Below, piece by piece: positions 11,648-22,700 of a stretch of DNA of 64,000 bases (position 1 is the first letter of the stretch; every line of letters starts with the position of its first letter). Source of the DNA: Pelodera strongyloides (Eukaryota; Nematoda; Chromadorea; Rhabditida; Rhabditidae); contig JAANDG010000024.1 in NCBI GenBank assembly GCA_036852015.1, positions 372,001-436,000 on the forward strand. Reading direction: 5' to 3'. A program made the position numbers and the translations under genes. Under the pieces are notes generated by a model. That model worked only from the letters and a program-made list of their open reading frames with translations, made no database searches and was not told where the DNA came from.

Positions 11648-11875
11648 ACAACCAATAGCTGGAAAGCACAGTTAATCAACTTAATTGAATGGGCAACAAT
11701 AAAGCTATAAAAGAAATAACTCCACAATGAAAAATAAAGACAATTATAAACATGAATAAGTTAATTTCGAACGGCTGCTTGCGAGAAGTGACGTCTCGTT
11801 TGGCTGCGTAGAAACGATCAATAGAGGGACCCTTCCCTGTGTAACTTTAGTATAACGTGCCTTTTTGTTCGCCTA

Positions 11876-12040
11876 CACCAGGCCTACACCAGGCGCACCT
11901 CAGGCCCACGAGCCGCCCACCTTTTCATGTCACACGGAGCTACTCTCCTTCTCTGGGCGAGAGGTGCGCCTGGTGTAGGCGAGGTGTAGGCGGCCCACCT
12001 TTTTCGGGCCTGGTGTAGGCCGCGCACCGGCCAAGTTTCC
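11876..12040. repeat. GC-rich repeat, inverted relative of the 9836-10031 element
   Basis: Shares CCTACACCAGGC-type units and GCCGCGCACCGGCC with the copy at 9836-10031, in reverse orientation, with its own internal inverted halves around ATGTCACACGGAG. Confidence 0.7.
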
Positions 12041-13402
12041 TCAGTGAGCCCGAGCGCACCGTTGCCCCAGCCTTCGCGGTTTGCTCTCTTATGATCTAGA
12101 TTGACGGCCACTAATCGGCGCACATCTTGAAGATGCGGTATATTTCTTGGGAGTAGTGCAAATCAAAGGGTGAGATATAGAGAGAAATGAGACAAGTCGG
12201 TTTTCGATGAAACCGAAAAAGAAAGTTTCAGTTGAAATGAAGCTTCTCGTAGATAATGTGTATTTATGTCGGGGACTCATTTTTGTTACCAATGGCGACT
12301 TGCATTTTATACGTTGAGGATATAAAAAAAATGACGGGCCTTTCGGAGTATCTATATCGTTTCGAACGTTAATACATATAGACAATAGGAGAAAAATGCA
12401 GCTTCGCCCTACCACGAGAGATCAAGTAAATGCATGTGTTTATGCAAAGTGTGGCCTAAATGGCGACGATTCGTTTGCATATAGAGCATGACGTTGTAGT
12501 CATTTGGCATACTTTTCAAAACCGGTCGTTATTTCGCTTTAAATTTCTTCACATGATGTACTATTTTTTCATGTGGTATAGCTTATTTCTCGTTATAATT
12601 TTGTTGCGCGTCCAGCAGCCATCCATAAGCATAAGATTACCTTCGAAAAATTACCTTCGAAAAATTTCACCCTAATTTTGCTCCTTTACAAATTAAACCA
12701 ACATTTAATATTTACAGCATAAACCATAGACATTTAAAGTTGTTGTTAATGATTTTTGAAATACAAAAACAATAAACATTTATTTATCAAATGAAGCCAC
12801 TCCTACTACACGTTGTGTTCTACGTAAAATACGTAAACTACGTAGACTTACGTAAATAAATATTGTTTTTGTTAACAGAAGAAATTCCTACACACTTAGA
12901 TATAATATGGATACGCTAAACTCTAATACCAACAGTAAATCAGTACCGCAATCATCATGTAACAAGGGAACAAGGGTTATATATAACTCTTCATTTAACT
13001 AATAAAATAATTCGAATAGTAATTCTAGTAGTAAAGTAGTAATTCTAGTATTTACTTAGTTTCGAATGACATCAAGTATCCAGTTAATCAATACATTACG
13101 TGTGGGTAGACAACTTCATACTCCACGACGCCTTCGTCTACTTCAATTAGGCGCAGAAATTCTCGGGCAACCCCCTAAAAATTTTGGTAGAGTAACAGTT
13201 AAAGAACTTTGGTTAGCACACACAATTTCGAGCAGGAACTATAACCGAATGGGACTATAACCGAATGCTAAAAAATAACCAGTTAGCTTTATTCTTTCGA
13301 TGGCAAGCTGTTGGTAGGCAAGATACGTATGAGTACAAGCTTAGTATTGTCAAATGTAATATCTCTGGGAAAAGAGGGGATATTGTGGGCGCACAGAGAG
13401 CC

Positions 13403-13497
13403 GCGCAGGCGGGTTCGCGAGCAGGCTCGCGTCAATCGAACACTTGACCTTCCTCTTATCAGTCAGAAGCGCTATCCTTTATGCTAACTGGTAACTT
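13403..13497 (-). repeat. tRNA-derived repeat remnant
   Basis: On the minus strand it reads AAGGATAGCGCTTCTGACTG ... GAGGAAGGTC ... GTGTTCGATTG, with A-box- and B-box-like parts. It is closely similar to the minus-strand sequence at 55372-55440, so the two belong to one tRNA-derived family. Cloverleaf folding is poor. Confidence 0.5.
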
Positions 13498-15158
13498 GAA
13501 GCATATTTGATTGAGACTACTTATAAGGAACGATTATGCGTAATTGCTCGATAATTACGTCGCGCACGTTTTGAATGCGCCATCTTTAATACAATTTAAT
13601 TCTCTACAACTTTTGCATTACAACTTTTTATTATTAATTACTTTTCATAAAAGCAAAGCGTCCAGCTACCGGGAGTACAGTGCAGTGCTCGGCTAATTAC
13701 ATTTGTTCGATACCCCAGCATTTCCGCTTACCTTTACACATTTCCTTTATTACCGTTTTGCTGTCTTAACTCTTAACTGTATTTTTTTAAATTATGTATG
13801 TTTGTGCACATCTTTATTGTGTAATATATTATTAGTATTGTTGTGCACCCATGTACTCATGCTCTAGTTACTGACACGCATGGGCATATGGCTCAGGCTT
13901 CGAGTGTGTTCCCCACGGCTGATCTTGCCGTGAAGAAACTGTAACTAAAGGTTTTTTACCCAGTTTGAGACGTCTACGGGGCGGACAGCAAATTCGTACA
14001 ACATTTATTCGCTAAAAGTAAATCACTTTAAAACAAACATCAAAGATAACGATAACGCGTTCATGATAAAAAAAAGTTGAAGCAAGATCCCCAAATCCAG
14101 GATTAACTGTTTAGATTACGTAACGTGTGGTACTCTTGAACTGATCACTATCCGGAAAACAGTAGGGAGCAAAATTAGACGTTGACCTCATCTTGCCCAG
14201 CACTTCCAGAAGACGTCTGCAACATCTTAGTATCATTTTTGCATATTATTTTTTTTATTATGTTTCTTATTATTGTGATAAGGACTACCTTTGCTATTAT
14301 GAGCTCTATTCTTACTTTAGACAGGCGAGATTCTGAACCGAATTACAAAATTCTGCAACTTGAAGCAATTAAAGTACTCGTCACTAAATTGTTCTTCTTT
14401 TGTTTAAAGGGAATGTCAAGCCGGTTTTGCATGTTGGGCTCAAAAAAAGCTTATTTTCTGTAGGTAAGGAAAGTGAAAATAAACAAACGATCGAGCTAAA
14501 TTCGGACAACTTTGTATAAATACGTAAAAATTCAGCTGTCCGCGATTTCATAGATGGCCAGTATTTCGCTTTAACACACCTTTCTCCGGGAGTCCTTTTC
14601 GTATGCGTATTTGTAGCTCATTTTCTCTTGAGCTCTTTCCTTCGTTTCCGGCTTTACCGACGCCGTTTCTTCATTTTCGACTGCCAAAGCTTTACCAAAT
14701 TTCAGTTCGGCTCTGAATAGTTTACTGTTTACACTTACTTAGTTCATAATTCACGTTCCCGTGTTACGTGTACTGAACTAACTGAACCATCCCACATCAC
14801 GGTCGGTGTAACTTACACAAAGAAAGAAAACTTGCAACGGCTCCCTTACTATATGAAGCCTTAATTGTAGATTTATTAACTAGCCTACGACCCTATGGTA
14901 CAGAAATAAGCGAATTAGCACCTAGGTATCTACGGTGTGGCAGCTTATTATGGTCTACCTAGGGCCCATATATAACTACTATAAATAACAATTGTTTCAC
15001 CTTTTCTTTACTTCAACAAAGAAACATCTCTTCATCGCCTCGAACTTAGAGAAACACGGCATAAATGAGAAGTTCAGTTCGGTGAATCGGAAATTAGGTG
15101 ATATTTTTCGTATTACTATATTTCTCTTATATCTCCATTTTCCCCTTTCTCTTCTCTG

Positions 15159-15192
<34 letters not shown>

Positions 15193-15200
15193 TCTCTCTA
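15159..15200. repeat. (TC)n tract
   Basis: Simple CT dinucleotide run. Open frames across it (Leu/Ser or Glu/Arg rich) are artefacts. Confidence 0.9.
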
Positions 15201-15357
15201 TCATATATTTCGATACATTTACTCTGCCTCACTCTGGCGCTTTTCTCTATGTTTGTTTTTCTTTTTTTTATTATGTTCAAAAAGTTGTGACCATTTAGCT
15301 CCCAGAATATTCGAGGCACTCAAACCACGTCTGTGTTAGAAAAGTATGTGCTAATAC

Positions 15358-18327
15358 CTGTTCGGCCGCTGATCACACAATTTGATACACTTGTCTCCAG
15401 CTGTGGTGTCGCCTACTCCACTATTAGAACAACATTCGGTGTGGTCGATGCCCTATAGTAAAATTTATAATAAAAAATATAATAAACATTGATTGATTTA
15501 CTGCTAATTAAGTTATGCAATGAAAAGAATGTAGTAAGATTGCACCGGATTCTAAAAAGGCATTTCTTACACACATACTCATACATGAATTGACTTTTTA
15601 GTTAGGTAATCTCTATTCTTGCTTTGTTTCCTTCGCCGTTGACAGTTGATTGTGCACCTGCTGTGTAAGAAAGATGCAGTTTACATATTATTCGAGGAAT
15701 AAGTAATAACTTGTGTAAAAAGTGCTTTACCTGCGCTGCACAATACTGTATCTCATTTGCCGTTTCTATAGGGCAATCGTCATCTTTGTGAAACATTTGC
15801 TCCAGCTGGAATAGGAGGTTTAATTAAGATTCGCGTGGACGCCACGCTTCTTGGTGGCAGCGCGGCAGAAAAAAAAGAGGGTGCGGCCCAGCTATGCGGC
15901 GCTCAGAGGTGCGCGAGAGTGCGCCATGCTGACAACGACGGCACGTGACAAACATGCGCTCTTTTGTCGAAGCTGACGTTGTCCTTGAAAATGAATCGGT
16001 GAATTTTGCCTTATGGCCTATGGGCAGGTTCAGCGTCCGGGTTAATTAAAAACATCCTAATCGCAAACCGATCAACAGCTGCACAACCTTTACCTTATTG
16101 TTTAATTTCCTATTGCGCATAACCGCCTCGTACGTTGTCTAGTCTACTAAATTAATAAGTCTAGTAAAAGGATTCATCTAATTTACTATGAGAAAATGTA
16201 GAAAGTCTGGCGGTTGCAAACTTGATCTTGGTACAGGGATTTATGTTGCTATTAATGTAAGCAATTTAAGCTCACCGCATCGGCCGTGTAAGTATTGAAG
16301 TGACACTTCTGAAGGCATGCATCTGGTAGACCGCGGCCCTCACAACACGTATGGAAGATGAAGTTGGGGTTCTGAACATGGAGCCATTCGCATATTATAT
16401 GAAGAGCAAAACTCGGCCGCCCGTTTAGCCAACCACTAATATGTTTCAATCAATAGTTGATATGGTTAAAGCTATTAGTGCCGCTGATTGGGGAAAGTTC
16501 AATGTTCTCTTAGAGTAGTAGGTAGTGCGCTAGACTCATTTTCCATTCCTCTAGATACCCGAGATTTTTATGTTACTTGCACTTCGTGCGTAATGTACAC
16601 GGTACAACCAAACAAATAAATAAACGAATTTAGTTCACTTATGTAATAAGATGTACACAACCCACTGGCTAATTCGGTCTTCGGTAAGGTTACAACCGGG
16701 TAATCTCAAGAGCCAGAGAATAGCATGCTTACATTTACTGGATTTAAGTACGTTTCATATTTTTAAAGCATTTGCTATCTCCGCATAACGGTGACCAGAC
16801 AGATGTCGTCAAGTAACAATGTGACACTATTCTTAGTTTTTTTTGTCTCTATACAAACCGTGAGCCTCTCGATGCTGATATTACTGTATCTGAGTGAATC
16901 GGGCACATCCACCAATCCTTCCTTTAGTTCTTCTGCAACGGAATTGAATGCTTGTTCTTTTTCCTCGTCTTTCACAAGCACGCCATCCTAGAACACACGA
17001 AACTTACAAATAATTTATTCACGCAACAAGATAGAAGATCAATCAAGTAGTTGGAACGAGGAACATTCTTGTCGTCTCTACTAGTGGGAATGAGAGGTTT
17101 CCGGCAGGTTTTTGAAACGCATCGTGGACTGCTGAATTCTTACGTATTTATGCTAATTTGCTTGAATTTTTGCTTTTTATTCTAATTTATGGTCATTTGC
17201 AAGCTGCATAAGAATTCGATTTTCAAAAACCGGCCGGCATTTGCTTTCTCATGAAGCCAAAAGTCTGTGAGTGAGGGTTCGATGTGCATGCATAAAGTAG
17301 TTCCTTGCAGTTCAATTGCAGGTAAAAACGGTACCAAGTGGGTATTTGGGAAGGTTTCTTGGATCCGGGCTGGACACCCATTCCGTAATCAAAGCTGGCC
17401 TATATCTCTGGAGCGTACTACTTCGGTAGACCAGAGCGGACGTGAAGAACAGTCCTAGCTTTAATCTTTAACCTTTTAACTGTCCTACCAATCTCTTTGT
17501 AATTCCTGAGAGAGCTCGAACACGGGCACATCCATAGGGACCACAGCTGTAGCCAGGTTGACAACCGCTACCGCCACCGCAACTTGCAACCTGAAGAGAA
17601 ATCCTTCATCAGATGGACACCAAATGGTCACGAACCAGTCGCGGACCAGACACCAGATGGTTTTTTTTCCTGAAAACCCATTTGGTAATGGGTTGTTTTT
17701 CCCCGAAAAGAAAAAACTAGCCGGTGTAACTTTGTGGTTTTGGTTGTGGATCTCTGTGGTTGAATCTGTGAACTGGGTTTTTATTTCGTATGCAAGCATC
17801 TAACAATACATGCCGTAACACTGTACCGTAAGCAAAGAATCGTACTGGAAACATACACAACATACATCGAGTCGGTGTTACAGTGTTAATTCATGTGGTT
17901 GTGTTCATAGTGTAGTTTATACATATAATACCGTGGCCAAATGGTGTGTGTTCCTCGGCATGCACGAGATCATTGATAACAGTTTACCTGTTTACCATTA
18001 CTAACTCATATACATAGGATAATGAAATAATGTTTAAAATAACACAGGAAAACCAAATAATTGCAAACCGTTGCTAAATGTTTTTTCAGGAAAAAAACCG
18101 TCTGGTGTCTGGGGTCCGCGATTGGAGTACGTGACCATTTGGGGACCATCTGAGGGTTTTCGATGAAACTTGGTCACGAATTGTTCAGCAGTTGGTCACC
18201 AAATGGGCAGGCCCACAAACAAAATTAATGAAAAGTCACCGGATGGGCCCACACATTTCCTAAGAATTGATTAAATTATGCTTACCGGAGGCGGTGGTGG
18301 GCGGGAGCAACAGCCGGATGAGCCGCA
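15358..18327 (-). CDS. DB-domain (nematode cysteine-rich) secreted protein, partial
   Basis: Exons in transcript order: 18327-18286 (CGSSGCCSRPPPPP), 16987-16859 (a 43-codon acidic segment starting DGVLVKDEEK), 16371-16276 (FIFHTCCEGRGLPDACLQKC), 15805-15731 (LEQMFHKDDDCPIETANEIQ then YCAAQ) and 15452-15358 (GIDHTECC ... AGDKCIKLCDQRP). All junctions are phase 0 until the last, which ends in phase 2. The last three exons give a near-complete DB module: the CC-x4-LPDxC-x2-C start, CPIE-A-IQ-CAAQ, DH-x2-CC, and AGxKC-x3-CDQRP. DB modules are nematode-specific, disulphide-rich and usually follow a signal peptide; the CGSSGCC plus proline exon is typical of N-terminal linkers in that group. Signal-peptide and final exons were not found. 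Membership of exon 16987-16859 is the least certain. Confidence 0.8.
17090..17255. mobile_element. MITE with GGTTTTTGAAACGCATCG termini
   Basis: The left end (CCGGCAGGTTTTTGAAACGC) is inverted at the right end (TTTTCAAAAACCGGCCGGCA); the inner arms include GAATTCTTA/TAAGAATTC. The family recurs at 48970-49164. It lies in the DB-gene intron. Confidence 0.75.
17590..18190. mobile_element. Foldback element with CCAAATGGTCACGAAC-type arms
   Basis: The left arm (about 17600-17700: ATGGACACCAAATGGTCACG, CGCGGACCAGACACCAGATGG) is inverted in the right arm (about 18085-18185: CCGTCTGGTGTCTGGGGTCC, GTGACCATTTGGGGACCATC). Roughly 600 bp, no transposase. A related fragment is near 60838-60920. Confidence 0.7.
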
Positions 18328-19598
18328 CTGAATAGGCCATGTATTAAAGCGGTATAACGGTCGGCTTTTAAGACGTACATGATTAACTGAATTATCTTGC
18401 ATTTTAGGCAAATTAGTACGATTAAATTGAAAAAATCTACCCAATTCCAACTTATGGTTAGCAAGAGAAAATCGGCCTTTATTTTGCTGCACAAAAGTTG
18501 AACATTTTATATGTATTTGATTTGGTTAAGGAGGAGCTTTTCAAGTTGAAGCTTGAAAGCACTACAATTTTTGTGCATAAACGACATAGCAAACTTCCTT
18601 AGAAACCGAAAAAAGGTTCAACTCCGAAAAGCAAGAAAAATTGTTTGTAATTTGTTTAAAAAAAATATTGTTGATATTTACATGTTGTCAGGCATGAAAA
18701 AAGTTCAATAGTTCAGTAGATAGCATTTATGCCTATTTAGTCCGTAGTTTTCATTTGTGATATGCGCGCTAGAAAGCGAGCAATTGTCGCGCCTCTGCAC
18801 TTAGCCGTATTTCAACGTTACGACAGATAATTGTTTTCCAAGAAGTGAAAACAAACCGCCAGTACGCAAACCGAAAGACTTGATATCGCTATAATAGCCT
18901 GGACGAATGCGACCATTTTCTGAAATAAAAATGCATCACATGGATTTATTCACAAGAATTTATTGTAGATTGTGTTTTACGCAAGTAGTTGTTGATGATT
19001 GGTTTGGTCGTTACGACAAATTTACAAAAATATATGTAATAATCTTTTATAAGATTGTAACTATAAACAAAGTTATTATAACCATAAGCAAAAACATCAG
19101 GCTACAAATATTACCATTTCGTAAGCTGCCGCTAATCTTAATGCCTGTCCAAAAGAGTTCTTCTCCTGTTATATAAGTGTTTCGAAACAGGTTAGACACA
19201 TGAGTGCCAGTAAGGAGTATACACAGTAATTTATGTAATTACACAAGTAATTATGTACCGGCTATTCCTGTCGAGAGTAGACAAGTTGGCTATTCGACTA
19301 GATATATTATGCCTTACGTGACGAATTGTTGTTCCAAGGTCTCATGCTTTAAATTGTAGAATGTGTTTTGTGCATCGAGCGTGTCTATACTACGAAAAAT
19401 AGGGTTTCATTACAGAATATTAGATTGCTCGGCGAGTTCACTTACGACTGCTCTTTCACCAAAACCGGGAGGACGACAGCCATTTTTATCTGATTCTCCA
19501 TAAATTTTATATTTTCGGTACGCTGCTCTTTTTAACGTAACAAGCGACAGTTCGGCGAAGACTGGGCGAGTTCCTTCGCTTTCCGAGTCTTATGGAAA
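18328..19598. other. Intergenic region between the divergent DB and neuropeptide genes
   Basis: AT-rich. Both 5' ends should lie here: the minus-strand DB gene runs left and the neuropeptide gene runs right. Promoters and signal-peptide exons for both may be present, but no convincing hydrophobic start exon was identified. Confidence 0.35.
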
Positions 19599-19708
19599 AT
19601 GGCGTCCGAAAGAAGAGAGAGAACGACAAAGAATGAATTTGTTTTCGTGAGTACTTCGAATTTTTCGTTATTCTGCGAAGTTCATAGGAAAGTCGCCTCG
19701 GCGACAGC

Positions 19709-19741
19709 CTTCTGCCAGACGGCTACGCCGTCTGGCAGAAG
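19709..19741. repeat. Perfect 15-bp-arm hairpin (CAGACGGC family)
   Basis: CTTCTGCCAGACGGC, a TAC loop, then GCCGTCTGGCAGAAG. A second palindrome, GTCGCCTCGGCGAC, sits just upstream at 19692-19705. Related copies are at 22812-22846, 37498-37530 and 54448-54480. The right arm abuts the start of the first visible neuropeptide exon. Confidence 0.85.
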
Positions 19742-22700
19742 CGTCGCTGCACAAGACAACTACGATCAAACGGATGTGGAGGACTTCCCTGAGAATGGCG
19801 TTCAGGTACAGTTTCACATCAACACTAGTGAAATAACAAAACTAGCTGCACCCACAGACACAAAGAATAGCATTGACTCGCTTATGAGCGCTATAATCTC
19901 ATATAGACAAAACAATCTCATTAGAGGGACATATTTGACGCACAGTACTGAAGGGATTCCGTGGTACCGTACTGAAGGGTAGCGGACGTCGTCATCAAGA
20001 AAATTGGATGGTTGTTGCCCAAATATTTTTGTTTGGCTGGACACTTATTGGTTTCGACTTTCAACTAACGCAATACGCCGTCTAATATAGCATACGCGTT
20101 GTTTGGTGGAAACATCGACTACGTATGGGTTTTCCTAATCAGGGAATGGGTTTGTGACATCAAAACTTTGCGTTAGGTGTTGACAGTGCACTATTGCAGG
20201 ATCTTCCGCCCAATACACTAATCATGAAGAGATCGGAGGACTTTGATGAGATGCCGGATAGCGAGTCGGACCTGGACAAGCTTCTCGATGAGAATGATGT
20301 GGATATCTACAGCGAACATTCGATGGTCGCCATAATTGAACTAGGTTCAAACGATGGAAACAACAATGCCCGAATCTATTTATTAAGAGGATAACAAGCA
20401 ACGTAATATGGACTGTAGTGTTTGAGTCCGCTGGGGATGGGGGGCTCCAAACGCCACTCTGCCAACTCCCAAACGTCGGGAAGTGTTTTCTTCTCTACGA
20501 CGTCGGCCACTCGTTCCACCACCTCCTGCCACACACAATGCTATGCCTATCCACAGGCGAAGGGACCAGTTTTGATCGGTTCTGTCAACCGAGAGCAGAC
20601 TTTAGGTGCTGTCAAACCCTGGCAGTTTATAGAGAATTCTGCCAACTTGTGTGCTTTTTTATAGAGGACACCCGCCTCTTTGTTGTCGCCTTCGGGTAAT
20701 ATACTTTAGACTAGCTCTCGCTCGTCTCCAGTTGTTACCATACTCTCTTGTCTTATTCGAGAGTATTTATACAATAGTCAGCAAGCTAATACAGTAATAT
20801 AATTAGTGTTATTGTGTAAACATCGTCAATACTAGACATAAGTAAAATACACGTTCAGAATACGTTTCTGGTTAATTATCATAGTTGTGACGTATAGTCG
20901 CAACACTCCCAAACGAGAAATATTCTAATGTGAAAAACGTTAACCAGTCTGTTAGAGACTACTTCAAGTGCATCGCATTTCATTGTACTCCCAAACGAGA
21001 GTTTCTACTTATTAACATCTTTCCGGCAGATTATTGACTTCCTGTTTTATGTAAATTACAAATTCATTTTCAATATTCTCTACGACAAATAATTGTATCT
21101 TATACTCGTATTCTTCTAAACCATCGTTTATCTCATTGGTCAATCGTGAACATACCCTTTTGAAATTTCCAATATCCTTGCTTTCCATTTTTTCTTTGTC
21201 GTGGTTTATTTCAACGTTTTTGGCTTTTTGTCCTTGTCGGGTGGTTCTGTAACTCACAGTTTTATTCTGAAATTGATCTTGTTTAGTGGATTTATCACTG
21301 GAATTATCTGCATCATCTAGCTGAGAATTTGATCTGTCCAATGACAAATTGCTTCTATTACTAACTGACACTCGTGCTCTCTCCATTCTCTCTTTCTCAT
21401 TCACTCTTCTCATATCTGACTTCTTCTTAGAAAAAAATTTCCTTCTCAAACCGTCTTTCTCTCGTCTTTTGGACGTGTGAGATGACAAGTCCGAGTAAGA
21501 ATGATTTTGTAACAAAGTTACATTTCTTAACGCCGTAGCGTCATATTTGAGCGTATCCGCCTGGTCGGATACATGGTCTAGACCGCCTAACCGGTCCAAT
21601 GGTTTATAAATAGGTTCTTGCCTTGCGGTCGCCATAATTGAACTAGGTTCAAACGATGGAAACAACAATGCCCGAATCTATTTATTAAGAGGATAACAAG
21701 CAACGTAATATGGACTGTAGTGTTTGAGTCCGCTGGGGATGGGGGGCTCCAAACGCCACTCTGCCAACTCCCAAACGTCGGGAAGTGTTTTCTTCTCTAC
21801 GACGTCGGCCACTCGTTCCACCACCTCCTGCCACACACAATGCTATGCCTATCCACAGGCGAAGGGACCAGTTTTGATCGGTTCTGTCAACCGAGAGCAG
21901 ACTTTAGGTGCTGTCAAACCCTGGCAGTTTATAGAGAATTCTGCCAACTTGTGTGCTTTTTTATAGAGGACACCCGCCTCTTTGTTGTCGCCTTCGGGTA
22001 ATATACTTTAGACTAGCTCTCGCTCGTCTCCAGTTGTTACCATACTCTCTTGTCTTATTCGAGAGTATTTATACAATAGTCAGCAAGCTAATACAGTAAT
22101 ATAATTAGTGTTATTGTGTAAACATCGTCAATACTAGACATAAGTAAAATACACGTTCAGAATACGTTTCTGGTTAATTATCATAGTTGTGACGTATAGT
22201 CGCAACAATGTGGATATCTACAGCGAACATTCGATGGGAAAACGATCAATGGCACTAGGCAGAATGGGATTCAGACCCGGAAAGAGAAGTCTGGCTCTCG
22301 GAAGACACGCGTATAGGTAGGAATTGAGAAAAGCTTCTGAAAATCAGATGGTGTTAGACTTCCTATACATTCTCGACAATCGATGGCGCAGTGAACGACA
22401 AAAGGTCAAAAAAAAAAGCTCACTCAGTACGAGCGACCAACGGGGGGGGGGGGGGGGAATGAATAAGTAAACAGGATATTAATCAATCACAATTTTACGC
22501 TCAATGAATATATTCGGTTCAAGTGCAGCCGCTAGAATAGCTGAATATGTTGGACTAGAATAGCATTGAATTGCTAAATCACAATTTGCGGGCCGTAGTG
22601 AAACAGCATGGCGCAGTAATAATCTCGCAATCTGTAGGTATTGAATGCCGTAAATAGTAAAACAGTATCAGTGCTGAACTGAGGGTGAAGTTGTTGTTAG

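Larger units (their letters stand above)
12120..15350. other. AT-rich region, mostly without gene signal
   Basis: Holds a tRNA-like remnant (13400-13500), a (TC)n run (about 15159-15200) and scattered short AT repeats. The missing 3' exon of the DB-domain gene should lie here on the minus strand, but I could not place it. Confidence 0.35.
20327..22207 (-). mobile_element. Non-autonomous LTR retrotransposon (BEL/Pao-like), minus strand
   Basis: Two 579-bp direct repeats (20327-20905 and 21629-22207) that I could not tell apart flank a 723-bp interior. On the minus strand each LTR starts TGTTGCGAC, has a TATAAATA box and later an AATAAA signal. The 5' LTR (right copy) is followed by TGGCGACCGC, matching the 3' end of a tRNA-Arg, the usual BEL/Pao primer. 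The 3' LTR (left copy) is preceded by a short purine run (TTTGGGAG). The interior has one Gag-like frame and no reverse transcriptase, so it needs a helper element. It sits inside a neuropeptide exon. Clade assignment rests on the LTR start and primer site only. Confidence 0.9.

Noticed and set aside
15609..15668. Minus-strand exon reading QVHNQLSTAKETKQE then a stop after the DB exon at 15805-15731
   Set aside because: It is in phase, but the exon at 15452-15358 continues the DB module exactly (GIDHTECC after CAAQ), so this is at most an alternative end.
20418..20699. 93-codon and 80-codon plus-strand frames, present twice (also 21720-22001)
   Set aside because: They lie wholly inside the two LTR copies, antisense to the element; no coding motif.
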